A stretch of DNA of 64,000 bases from CAIKBL01 sp050247235 (GTDB taxonomy: Bacteria > Pseudomonadota > Gammaproteobacteria > Ga0077536). A program made the translations under genes and the position numbers. Under the pieces are notes generated by a model, which saw only the letters and a list, made by a program, of their open reading frames with translations, made no database searches and was not told the origin of the DNA. The stretch is from NCBI GenBank assembly GCA_050247235.1, contig JBFWUN010000016.1, positions 12,338 to 76,337 of the forward strand. Direction: 5' to 3'. This document shows, piece after piece, positions 8,091-16,138 of this stretch (its first letter is position 1; the number at the start of each line of letters is the position of its first letter).

Positions 8091-9548
8091 GTGAGCGGGA
8101 CCCCGTCGGCGCCGGCGGCTTTCGATGCGGCGGAATTCCGGCGCGAAGCACTGCTGTTCCTCGACTGGATCATCGAGTACCTCGCCCGCGTAGAGGAATT
8201 CCCGGTGCGTTCGCGTGCCACCCCAGGGGCGCTGCGCGCCGCGCTGCCTGCCGCGGCGCCGGCGCGGCCGGAACCGCCCGAGGCGATCCTCGCAGACCTC
8301 CAGCGCCTCGTGGTGCCCGGACTGACGCACTGGCAGTCCCCGAACTTCTTCGCGTATTTCCCCGCCAACAGCTCGTGGCCCGCGGTGCTCGGTGAGCTCG
8401 TCTCCGCCGCGCTCGGCGTGCAGGGCATGCTGTGGATCACGAGCCCCGCGTGCACGGAGCTCGAAACCCATGTGCTCGACTGGCTCGCGGACCTGTGCGG
8501 ACTGCCGCCCGCCTTCCGCTCCTCGGCGCGCGGGGGTGGGGTGCTGCAGGATTCGGCCTCGAGCGCGGTGCTGTGCGCGCTGCTCGCCGCGCGCGAACGC
8601 GCGAGCGGCGGTCGCACCAACGAGGAAGGTTGCCGGGGAGACCTGGTTGTGTACGGGTCGACCCAGGCCCATTCGTCGCTTGACAAGGCCGTGCGCGTGG
8701 CGGGCCTCGGACAGCGACAGCTGCGCAAGATCCCGGTGGACGGGGAGTTTGCACTGCGGCCCGACGCACTGGCCGCGCAGATCGCCGCCGACCGCGCGGC
8801 GGGTCTCACGCCGTGCATGGTCTGCGTGACGCTCGGGACCACCTCCACGCTCGCGTTCGATCCGTTGCCGGAAGTCGGCGCGATCTGCCGGCGCGAAGGT
8901 CTCTGGCTGCACGTCGATGCCGCACTGGCTGGCAGCGCCGCCGTGTGTCCCGAGTACCGGCCGCTGCTCGCGGGGCTCGAGGCGGCCGACAGCTACTGCT
9001 TCAATCCACACAAGTGGCTGCTGACCAACTTTGACTGCAGCTGCCTTTACGTGGCGGATCGGGAGCAACTGGTAAGCGCGCTGTCGATCACGCCGGAGTA
9101 CCTGCGCAATCCCGCGACCGAGGCCGGCGACGTCATCGACTACCGGGATTGGCAGATCCCGCTGGGGCGGCGCTTCCGGGCGCTGAAACTGTGGTTCGTG
9201 CTGCGCCGGTACGGGGTCGAGGGACTGCAGGCGCACATCCGGCGGCACGTCGGACTCACCGCGCGCTTCGCCGAACGGATTGCCGACGATCCGCGGTTCG
9301 ACGTGGTTGCGCCGACGCGGCTCAACCTGCACTGCTTCCGCTGCCGCGGCAGCGACGCGCTCAACCGCGCGCTGCTGGAGTCGCTGAACGACAGCGGCGA
9401 GGTGTTCCTGTCGCATACGACGCTCGACGGGCGTTACGTGCTGAGGTTTTGCGTGGGTCAGCCGAGAACCGGTAGCGGGCATGTCGAACGCGCGGCGGCA
9501 CTGGTCGTCACCACGCTCGACCGGTTGCTCGCGGGAGGTTTGCAATGA
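8091..9548 (+). CDS. Pyridoxal-dependent aromatic amino-acid decarboxylase family
   Basis: A 485-residue group II decarboxylase resembling DOPA/tryptophan/tyrosine decarboxylases. Signatures: HWQSPNFFAYFPANSS near residues 80-95, GGGVLQDSASSA, HSSLDKA with His194 (ring-stacking His), LHVDAALAGSA with Asp276, and the PLP lysine Lys308 in NPHKWLL. It would release CO2 from an aromatic L-amino acid to yield an amine; the substrate cannot be set from sequence. The start is a GTG 55 bases after the peroxiredoxin stop. Its stop overlaps the start of the next, secreted-protein gene by four bases, so the pair is translationally coupled. Confidence 0.9.
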   Translation: MSGTPSAPAAFDAAEFRREALLFLDWIIEYLARVEEFPVRSRATPGALRAALPAAAPARPEPPEAILADLQRLVVPGLTHWQSPNFFAYFPANSSWPAVLGELVSAALGVQGMLWITSPACTELETHVLDWLADLCGLPPAFRSSARGGGVLQDSASSAVLCALLAARERASGGRTNEEGCRGDLVVYGSTQAHSSLDKAVRVAGLGQRQLRKIPVDGEFALRPDALAAQIAADRAAGLTPCMVCVTLGTTSTLAFDPLPEVGAICRREGLWLHVDAALAGSAAVCPEYRPLLAGLEAADSYCFNPHKWLLTNFDCSCLYVADREQLVSALSITPEYLRNPATEAGDVIDYRDWQIPLGRRFRALKLWFVLRRYGVEGLQAHIRRHVGLTARFAERIADDPRFDVVAPTRLNLHCFRCRGSDALNRALLESLNDSGEVFLSHTTLDGRYVLRFCVGQPRTGSGHVERAAALVVTTLDRLLAGGLQ

Positions 9549-10177
9549 CATCCATGGGGCGTTACCGGGTGTTCGCGCTGTTCGCCGTGCTGGCGCTTGG
9601 GCCCGCCACGGTGTCGGCGGAGGACTATCCGTCGCTGCGGCAGCGGGTCGAGGGCGGGGATCTCGGCGTCGATTTCCGGTCGTTGCGCTTCGCGTTTGCG
9701 CAGACTCCGGCCTACAGGCCCGGCGCGGCGCGCGGGCAGGCGGCGCGTCGGGCCGTGCAGCAGGCGCTCGAGAAGGAATCCTGGGCGGACGCGATAGCCG
9801 CCGCCCGCGCGTGGCTCGCCGACGAATACGTGAACCCGTTCGCCCATCTCGGGCTCGCGCGGGCACTCGAAATGACGGGCGAGACCGCAACCGCGCGGTT
9901 TCATCACCGCGTGGCCGAGGCCCTGTTCGACTCGATCTGCCGGGGCGGCGAGGGTCGCTCGGCCGACGCCCCGTGTCCGGTGATTTCGCTCGACGAAGAG
10001 CACTTTTACCTTGCGCGGCATCGTTTCGAAGTTGGCGGTGACTACGAACGGACCTGCGCCCGGGATCGGCCGTGCCATGTCTACGAAGTCCACGAACCCG
10101 GGACGGACATGCTGCACGACATCCACTTCGACATTTCGGTCCCGCTCGCACGCATGCAACAGGGGGCGTCTCCGTAA
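9545..10177 (+). CDS. Secreted protein resembling DUF4919
   Basis: A 210-residue exported protein. Residues 1-25 form a signal peptide ending in VSA, with cleavage before EDYPSL. The mature part begins with LRQRVEGGDLGVDFRSLRFAFAQTP, a pattern I associate with DUF4919 proteins, then a helical region (residues about 65-125) and a beta-rich end. Three cysteines in the last third (SICRGG, APCPV, RTCARDRPC) suggest disulfides in the periplasm. Function unknown. The ATGA overlap with the decarboxylase gene suggests the two are made together. Confidence 0.7.
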   Translation: MTSMGRYRVFALFAVLALGPATVSAEDYPSLRQRVEGGDLGVDFRSLRFAFAQTPAYRPGAARGQAARRAVQQALEKESWADAIAAARAWLADEYVNPFAHLGLARALEMTGETATARFHHRVAEALFDSICRGGEGRSADAPCPVISLDEEHFYLARHRFEVGGDYERTCARDRPCHVYEVHEPGTDMLHDIHFDISVPLARMQQGASP

Positions 10178-10252
10178 CGCTGGTTCAGAATGCGACCGGC
10201 GTGGCCGCTATCCCGGGACAGTCACAGTCCTTTCAGGAAAATGGAGCGCCCC

Positions 10253-11062
10253 ATGACCGTCGCCTCCCCGGCCCAGACCAAAGCCAGGGCTCCGTCCCGC
10301 AGCACGCCGCATGTCGAGCCCACGTTCGTTTTCGGCGCCCGCGTGAACGGGCAGTCAAACGAACCCAGCGCGGCAACTGCCATCCGGTATCACGGCGCGG
10401 ATCCCTTCGCGTGGCACGGCCCGACCGGCAACGCGTACGCGCTGCCGTGCCAGGGCAGCGATGGCGCCCCGCTTGGTCCGCGCGCGCTTACCAACTACCT
10501 GGACGAATTTTTTCGGTTCGCGCAGGCCAATCCCGAGCAGCGCTTCCGCGTGGCCCGGCTCGGCTGCGGCGACGCCGCGATGCGCGACGCCGACATGGCA
10601 AAATTGTGGCGGCAGGCGCCGAAGAACTGCGCGTTGCCGGCTGTATGGCAGAAGGAACTGGCGCATCCGGAGCTCGCCCGCATCCTCGTGTTCGATCCGC
10701 TGGTGCGGCTGAAGAGCGCGCTATGGCGCGAAATCCTGGCGCGCTTCCTGTCGCTGAACCTGCCGCTCTGGGGTGTCACACGCTGCGAATTCGTGTCCAG
10801 CGCTGGCCCGCGCGGCAGCCAGTGCACCGCGGATGCAGCGAAGGAACTCGGGTATCCCCACCGCGAGATCCGCGCCGATCCCGGGTATTACAAGGAACAC
10901 GCGGACACGGCGTCCGACTTCCTCGCGATCTGGCACGCGACCCATCTGCTGAGCGTCACCGATCCGGACCAGACGTCGGTGCCGAGTCATGTGCGGCTCG
11001 TCAACTACGCGATGCGGGACGGCCTGATGGTCGATGACCTCCACATGGACAACGAACCCTAG
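10253..11062 (+). CDS. A1S_2505-like domain joined to a degenerate SLOG-like domain (unknown function)
   Basis: A 269-residue protein with no signal peptide or membrane segment. Residues about 22-130 (FVFGARVNGQSN..., HGADP, GNAYALPCQG, RFRVARLGCGDA, APKNCALPAVW) line up with phage-type A1S_2505 non-structural proteins (FGSNLAGRHG, NSYAIPTKD, VTRIGCGLAG, AP-NC-LP). Residues about 135-265 resemble a DUF2493/SLOG nucleotide-binding fold: a first strand ARILVF, SSAGPRGSQCTADAAKELGY in place of the usual GGARGAD, RADPGYYKEHADTAS, then THLLSVTD and a final GLMV. The glycine-rich loop is altered. Both assignments are mine from pattern memory. GGAG six bases before 10253 supports that start; 10241 and 10190 are in-frame alternatives. 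Confidence 0.6.
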   Translation: MTVASPAQTKARAPSRSTPHVEPTFVFGARVNGQSNEPSAATAIRYHGADPFAWHGPTGNAYALPCQGSDGAPLGPRALTNYLDEFFRFAQANPEQRFRVARLGCGDAAMRDADMAKLWRQAPKNCALPAVWQKELAHPELARILVFDPLVRLKSALWREILARFLSLNLPLWGVTRCEFVSSAGPRGSQCTADAAKELGYPHREIRADPGYYKEHADTASDFLAIWHATHLLSVTDPDQTSVPSHVRLVNYAMRDGLMVDDLHMDNEP

Positions 11063-11080
11063 GAAAACCGGCCAGCGCGA

Positions 11081-11302
11081 TCAGCAGCAGCGGCGCACCC
11101 CGCTCCAGCGCCGCTCCAGCTCCCGGCGGTGGAACTCGCCGCGCGTGAGCGGCATTCCGTCACCATGAATCGCGCGGAAATGCGCGACGTAACGCGCATA
11201 CGCGCTGTCGCCGTTCAGGAAGCGCAGGTACTCCCGGACCCACGCCCACAGCGCGTGCAGCCGCGGCGGCGGCTCAGGGGCGCGCAAACGAACTGCGGAC
11301 AT
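11081..11302 (-). CDS. ybdD: YbdD/YjiX family small protein (DUF466)
   Basis: A 73-residue protein with the family's core YLRFLNGDSAYARYVAHFRAIHGDG, the motif LTRGEFHRRELERRW, and a Cys-Cys C-terminus. YbdD and YjiX are always found beside CstA or BtsT peptide/pyruvate carriers and YbdD is reported to be needed for CstA-dependent pyruvate uptake. Here the start at 11302 lies 29 bases inside the end of cstA, so it is translated in tandem with it. The longer frame to 11371 lies wholly inside cstA and is not needed. Confidence 0.88.
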   Translation of the reverse strand: MSAVRLRAPEPPPRLHALWAWVREYLRFLNGDSAYARYVAHFRAIHGDGMPLTRGEFHRRELERRWSGVRRCC

Positions 11303-13361
11303 AGCCCGCCTCGCTGAGCGGCCGGACGTCACGCCCCCGCAGATGGCGCAGGCATACCCGCGACATATCAAGGACCAGGATCCACGCGAGGGCGAGAAAC
11401 AGCAGGGTCAGCCCGGCGTTCAGGCGATCGTTGAAGATCAGTCGCGGCGCCTGCGTCGCGAGATCGGCCGGCAGGGTCCCGGCCGCGAGACGTTCCCCGA
11501 GATCTGCCGCATGCGCCAGGAATCCGAGACGCGGCGCGGGGCTGAACAGCTTCTGCACCGCTGCCGTTGTCGTGACCACGAGCAGCCACGCGAGCGGCAG
11601 GCCCGTCACCCAGGCGTGACGCGCACGACCTGACTTCACCAGGATCGTGGTCGTCACGCACAACGCGATCGCGGCGAGCATCTGGTTGGCGATGCCGAAC
11701 AGCGGCCACATGCTGTTGATGCCGCCGAGAGGGTCGATCGTGCCCTGGTACAGGAACCAGCCCCAGGCCCCGACCACCGCCGCGCTGGTCATCAGCACAC
11801 TGGGGTACCAGCTGGTGCGGCCCAGGGGCGCCCAGAAGTTGCCGAGGAAATCCTGCAGGATGAAACGGGCGACGCGGGTGCCGGCGTCGAGCGTCGTCAG
11901 GATGAACAGCGCCTCGAACATGATCGCGAAGTGGTACCACACCGCGAGCAGCCCCGGCCCGGTGAACGCCGCGAAGATGTTCGCCATCCCGACCGCCAGC
12001 GACGGCGCTCCGCCGGTGCGCGCGAACAAGGTCGCCTCGCCCATCTGGCGTGCGAGACTCTCCATCTGTTCGACCGTGACCGGAAATCCCCACGCGCTGA
12101 TGGTTGCAACGGCCTGGGCAGCCTCTTTGCCGACGATGCCGGCCGGGCTGTTGATCGCAAAGTACACGCCCGGTTCGAGCACCGTCGCCGCGATCATCGC
12201 CATCACCGCGACGAACGATTCCATCATCATCGCGCCGTATCCGATCATCCGCGCATCCGCCTCGTTGACCAGCAGCTTGGGGGTGGTCCCGGACGAAATC
12301 AGCGCGTGAAACCCGGAAATCGCCCCGCAGGCGATCGTGATGAACACGAACGGGAACAGTTTGCCCGAGAAGATCGGGCCGGTGCCGTCGATGAACTGGG
12401 TTACCGCCGGCATCCGGATATCCGGCCGCAGCACCAGGATCGCGAGCGCGAGCGCGAGGATGGTCCCGACCTTCATGAACGTGGAGAGGTAGTCGCGCGG
12501 CGCGAGCAGCAGCCAGACCGGGAGCACCGCCGCGCAGAAGCCATAGGCGATGATCAGCAGTGCGAGCGTCGGCGCGTCGTAGTCGAACCATGTCCGGATG
12601 TCCGGCAGGTCATCGATCCAGCCGCCGCCGGCGACCGCGAGCAGCAGCAGCGCGACGCCGAGTGCGGTCGCTTCGAGCACCTGACCGGGGCGCAGACTGC
12701 GCATGTAGACGCCCATCACGAGCGCGATGGGAATGGTGGCCGCGACCGTGAATGTCGCCCACGGACTGTGTTTCATCGCGTTGACGACGACCAGTCCAAG
12801 CACCGCGATGAGGATGAGGCTGATCATCACGACGCCGAGCATCGCCGCGAGCCCGCCCAGTGCACCGAGTTCGTCGCGCGCCATCTGTCCGAGCGAACGC
12901 CCGTTGCGGCGCAAGGAACAGAACAGCACCACGAAATCCTGCACGCAGCCGCCGAGGACGCCGCCGAGCACGATCCACAGCGTGCCGGGCAGGTAGCCGA
13001 ACTGTGCCGCGAGCGTGGGTCCGATCAGCGGTCCGGGACCGGCAATCGCGGCGAAATGGTGGCCGAACACGATCCACCGGTTGGTCGGCACGAAATCCCG
13101 CCCGTCGTTGAGGCGCTCCGCAGGCGTTGCCCGCGTCGAATCGAGCAGCAGCACCCGGGTGGCGATGAACAGGCTGTAGAACCGGTAGCCGATGGCGTAC
13201 ACACAGGCCGCGGCGACCACGAACCAGAAACTGTTGATCGACTCGCCGCGACGGAGCGCGATGGCACCGAGCGTGCCCGCGCCGACAATCGACACGGCGA
13301 GCCACGCGAGGCGGGCGGGCCAGCGGGAATGCCTCGATCCCGACGAAGGAGTTGCGGTCAT
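11274..13361 (-). CDS. cstA: CstA-family carbon starvation / pyruvate and peptide transporter
   Basis: A 695-residue polytopic inner-membrane protein with about 16-18 hydrophobic segments. Family signatures are DGRDFVPTNRWIVFGHHFAAIAGPGPLIGPTLAAQFGYLP near residues 80-115, GGVLGGCVQDF, and SSGTTPKLL around the middle (Ser-rich gate region). CstA and its relative BtsT move pyruvate and some peptides in symport. The start MTATPSSG at 13361 is preceded by AGGGA at a good distance; the frame runs open to 13586 but that extension is arginine-rich and improbable. It heads a leftward pair with ybdD and is divergent from pyrG. Confidence 0.9.
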   Translation of the reverse strand: MTATPSSGSRHSRWPARLAWLAVSIVGAGTLGAIALRRGESINSFWFVVAAACVYAIGYRFYSLFIATRVLLLDSTRATPAERLNDGRDFVPTNRWIVFGHHFAAIAGPGPLIGPTLAAQFGYLPGTLWIVLGGVLGGCVQDFVVLFCSLRRNGRSLGQMARDELGALGGLAAMLGVVMISLILIAVLGLVVVNAMKHSPWATFTVAATIPIALVMGVYMRSLRPGQVLEATALGVALLLLAVAGGGWIDDLPDIRTWFDYDAPTLALLIIAYGFCAAVLPVWLLLAPRDYLSTFMKVGTILALALAILVLRPDIRMPAVTQFIDGTGPIFSGKLFPFVFITIACGAISGFHALISSGTTPKLLVNEADARMIGYGAMMMESFVAVMAMIAATVLEPGVYFAINSPAGIVGKEAAQAVATISAWGFPVTVEQMESLARQMGEATLFARTGGAPSLAVGMANIFAAFTGPGLLAVWYHFAIMFEALFILTTLDAGTRVARFILQDFLGNFWAPLGRTSWYPSVLMTSAAVVGAWGWFLYQGTIDPLGGINSMWPLFGIANQMLAAIALCVTTTILVKSGRARHAWVTGLPLAWLLVVTTTAAVQKLFSPAPRLGFLAHAADLGERLAAGTLPADLATQAPRLIFNDRLNAGLTLLFLALAWILVLDMSRVCLRHLRGRDVRPLSEAGYVRSSFARP

Positions 13362-13600
13362 GTTCGATCCCTGCGCGAGCGTTGAACACCGGCACGTCCG
13401 CCGCCGCGCGGCCCGGCCCGGTGCCGCGACAGCATAGTCGAATCGTGCGCCTGCCTGTACCCGAATCCGGCCGCCGGTCGTTGAGCAGTCACCCCCGATT
13501 CTGGTAGTTTCTCGGTCGCGACCCGGCGCCCCCGACCGTCCCTTCCACGGCCCCCCGGCACCGCGCCACGCCCACACGAATTCCAACGCTAAGGCATTGC

Positions 13601-15256
13601 ATGACGCGCTACGTCTTCATCACCGGTGGTGTCGTTTCCTCGCTTGGCAAAGGCATCGCGTCGGCGTCGTTGGGGGCGATCCTCGAGGCGCGCGGTCTCG
13701 GCGTGGCGATGATCAAGCTCGATCCCTACATCAATGTCGATCCGGGCACGATGAGCCCGTTCCAGCATGGCGAGGTATTCGTCACCGAGGACGGGGCCGA
13801 GACAGACCTCGACCTGGGGCACTACGAGCGTTTCGTGCGCTGCCGGACCAGCTCGAACAGCAACTACACGACCGGCCGTATCTACGAGCGCGTCATCCGC
13901 AAGGAACGTCGCGGGGAATACCTCGGGGCGACCGTGCAGGTCATCCCGCACATCACCGATGAGATCAAGACCTGCATCCGGCAGGGCGCCGGCGATGCCG
14001 AGATCGCGATGGTCGAGATCGGCGGCACGGTTGGCGACATCGAGTCGCTGCCGTTCCTGGAGGCTATCCGCCAGATGCGAGTCGAGCTCGGCGCGCGACA
14101 TACCCTGTTCATCCACCTGACGCTGGTACCGTACATCGGTTCGGCCGGCGAGATGAAGACCAAGCCCACCCAGCATTCCGTCAAGGAGTTGCGCTCCATC
14201 GGTATCCAGCCCGATATCCTGCTGTGCCGCTCGGATCGGCATCTTCCGGATTCCGAGCGGCGGAAAATCGCGCTGTTCACCAACGTGGAGGAGCGCGCGG
14301 TGATCTCGGCAATCGATGCCGATTCAATCTACAAGATCCCGATGATGCTGCACGCCGAAGGCCTCGATGAGATCGTCGTCGAGAAGCTCGGCATCCAGGC
14401 GCCGCCGACCGATTTGAAGGAATGGCGCGCGGTGGTGGAAGCGCAGGCGAACCCGCAGTCGGAAGTCGACATCGCGATGGTCGGCAAGTACGTGTACCTG
14501 ACCGAGTCGTACAAGTCGCTGTCGGAGGCGCTCATCCATGCCGGTATCCATACCCGCACCCGCGTCAACATCCGGTACGTGGACGCCGAATCGATTGAGC
14601 GCGAGGGACCCGGCTGCCTGGCCGACATGGATGCCGTGCTCGTGGCGCCGGGCTTCGGGGAGCGCGGTATCGAGGGCAAGATCACGGCTGCGCAGTACGC
14701 CCGCGAGCACAAGGTCCCGTATCTCGGTATCTGTCTCGGCATGCAGGTGGCGGTGATCGAGTTCGCGCGGCACTGCGCGAAGCTCGCCGACGCGCACAGC
14801 ACCGAGTTCAGTCGCACCACCAGGTACCCGGTGATCGCGCTCATCACTGAATGGCTCGCGGCGGACGGCTCGATGCAGCGTCGCAGCGTGCAGGACGAGA
14901 AGGGCGGGACGATGCGGCTCGGGGGACAGCAGTGCAAGCTCGCGCCGGACAGCGTGGTCGCGCGTGCATACGACACCGAGACTATCGTCGAGCGTCACCG
15001 TCATCGCTACGAGTTCAACAATACCTACATGATGGAGCTCGAAGCCGCAGGCATGCGGATTGCCGGGCGTTCGATGGACGGGAACCTCGTGGAGATAATC
15101 GAGATCCCGACACACCCCTGGTTCGTGGGGTGCCAGTTCCACCCGGAATTCACTTCGACCCCGCGCGACGGGCATCCGCTGTTCACGTCCTACGTGCGCG
15201 CCGCGCTCGCCTACCGGAAGCGGAAGACCGCCAGCGTCAGCAATGCGACTGTGTGA
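13601..15256 (+). CDS. pyrG: CTP synthase
   Basis: PyrG aminates UTP to CTP with ATP and glutamine. The 551-residue protein has the N-terminal amidoligase domain (VSSLGKGIASASLGAIL nucleotide loop; KLDPYINVDPGTMSP; EVGGTVGDIES-like EIGGTVGDIES) and a C-terminal class I glutamine amidotransferase domain with the nucleophile Cys in GICLGMQ (near residue 383) and the His/Glu pair in FHPEFTS. Length matches the family (545). No clean promoter was seen in the 239-base gap shared with cstA. The end overlaps the start of kdsA by 14 bases. Confidence 0.97.
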   Translation: MTRYVFITGGVVSSLGKGIASASLGAILEARGLGVAMIKLDPYINVDPGTMSPFQHGEVFVTEDGAETDLDLGHYERFVRCRTSSNSNYTTGRIYERVIRKERRGEYLGATVQVIPHITDEIKTCIRQGAGDAEIAMVEIGGTVGDIESLPFLEAIRQMRVELGARHTLFIHLTLVPYIGSAGEMKTKPTQHSVKELRSIGIQPDILLCRSDRHLPDSERRKIALFTNVEERAVISAIDADSIYKIPMMLHAEGLDEIVVEKLGIQAPPTDLKEWRAVVEAQANPQSEVDIAMVGKYVYLTESYKSLSEALIHAGIHTRTRVNIRYVDAESIEREGPGCLADMDAVLVAPGFGERGIEGKITAAQYAREHKVPYLGICLGMQVAVIEFARHCAKLADAHSTEFSRTTRYPVIALITEWLAADGSMQRRSVQDEKGGTMRLGGQQCKLAPDSVVARAYDTETIVERHRHRYEFNNTYMMELEAAGMRIAGRSMDGNLVEIIEIPTHPWFVGCQFHPEFTSTPRDGHPLFTSYVRAALAYRKRKTASVSNATV

Positions 15257-16070
15257 CTTCGAGGTCGGTGGCGATCGGCCGTTCTTCCTGATCGCCGGCC
15301 CCTGTGTGATCGAGTCCGAGGCGCTGTGCGTGGACACCGCGGGCGTGCTGCGCGACATGACCCAGGCGCTCGGGATCCCCTTCGTGTTCAAGTCCTCGTT
15401 CGACAAGGCGAACCGCACCTCGCACGAGAGCTTTCGTGGTCCCGGCCTCGAGGCGGGGCTGCGCATCCTGGCGGAAGTCCGCCGGCAGGTGGGCGTGCCG
15501 GTATTGACCGACGTTCACGAGGACTCCCCGCTGGACGAGATCGCCGCCGTGGCGGACGTGCTGCAGACCCCGGCATTCCTGTGCCGGCAGACCAACTTCA
15601 TCCGTGCCGTTGCCCGCCAGGGACGACCGGTGAATATCAAGAAGGCGCAGTTCCTCGCGCCGTGGGACATGCGGCACGTCGTCGCCAAGGCGCGCGCGGA
15701 AGGCAACGATCAGATCATGGTGTGCGAACGCGGCGCCTGTTTCGGCTACAACTACCTCGTCTCCGACATGCGCTCGCTGGTGGTGATGCGCGAAACGGGC
15801 GCGCCGGTGGTGTTCGACGCGACGCACTCGGTGCAGATGCCCGGCGGGCAGGGAACGAGTTCAGGTGGTCAGCGCGAGTTCGTGCCGTCGCTTGCGCGCG
15901 CGGCGACCGCGGTGGGTATTGCCGGTCTCTTCATGGAGACGCACCCCGATCCTGACCGCGCGTTGAGCGACGGACCCAACGCGTGGCCCCTCGGGCGCAT
16001 GCGCGAACTGCTGGAAACGCTGCGGACCCTCGATGAAACGGTCAAGCGGGCCGGCGTGATGCGGGACTGA
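15243..16070 (+). CDS. kdsA: 3-deoxy-8-phosphooctulonate synthase, metal-dependent type
   Basis: KdsA condenses phosphoenolpyruvate with arabinose 5-phosphate to make Kdo 8-phosphate for lipopolysaccharide. The 275-residue protein has GPCVIES where the E. coli metal-free enzyme has an Asn motif (MNVLES). Cys21, His195, Glu232 and Asp243 correspond, all with a shift of ten, to the metal ligands Cys11, His185, Glu222 and Asp233 of the Aquifex enzyme, so this is the metal-requiring class. FKSSFDKANRTS, KKAQFLAPWDM and THSVQMPGG are family signatures. It overlaps pyrG by 14 bases. Confidence 0.95.
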   Translation: MRLCDFEVGGDRPFFLIAGPCVIESEALCVDTAGVLRDMTQALGIPFVFKSSFDKANRTSHESFRGPGLEAGLRILAEVRRQVGVPVLTDVHEDSPLDEIAAVADVLQTPAFLCRQTNFIRAVARQGRPVNIKKAQFLAPWDMRHVVAKARAEGNDQIMVCERGACFGYNYLVSDMRSLVVMRETGAPVVFDATHSVQMPGGQGTSSGGQREFVPSLARAATAVGIAGLFMETHPDPDRALSDGPNAWPLGRMRELLETLRTLDETVKRAGVMRD

Positions 16071-16138
16071 CGCGGGGCGCGATCGCGCCGCGGAAAACCT
16101 GTCGCGGGGACTGCCCGCGCCTCTGCCAAGGAGTTTCT

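Noticed and set aside
8001..10151. A 716-codon open frame on the minus strand
   Set aside because: Antisense to the decarboxylase and the DUF4919-like gene, both of which have clear family motifs; composition is that of a shadow frame.
13481..13510. Sigma-70 promoter for pyrG (TTGAGC-N18-TAGTTT)
   Set aside because: The -10 box matches at only three of six positions; too weak to list as a feature.
16076..16089. 14-base perfect palindrome GGCGCGATCGCGCC before eno
   Set aside because: Perfect, but single in the window and made of the commonest GC words of the sequence; no functional reading.
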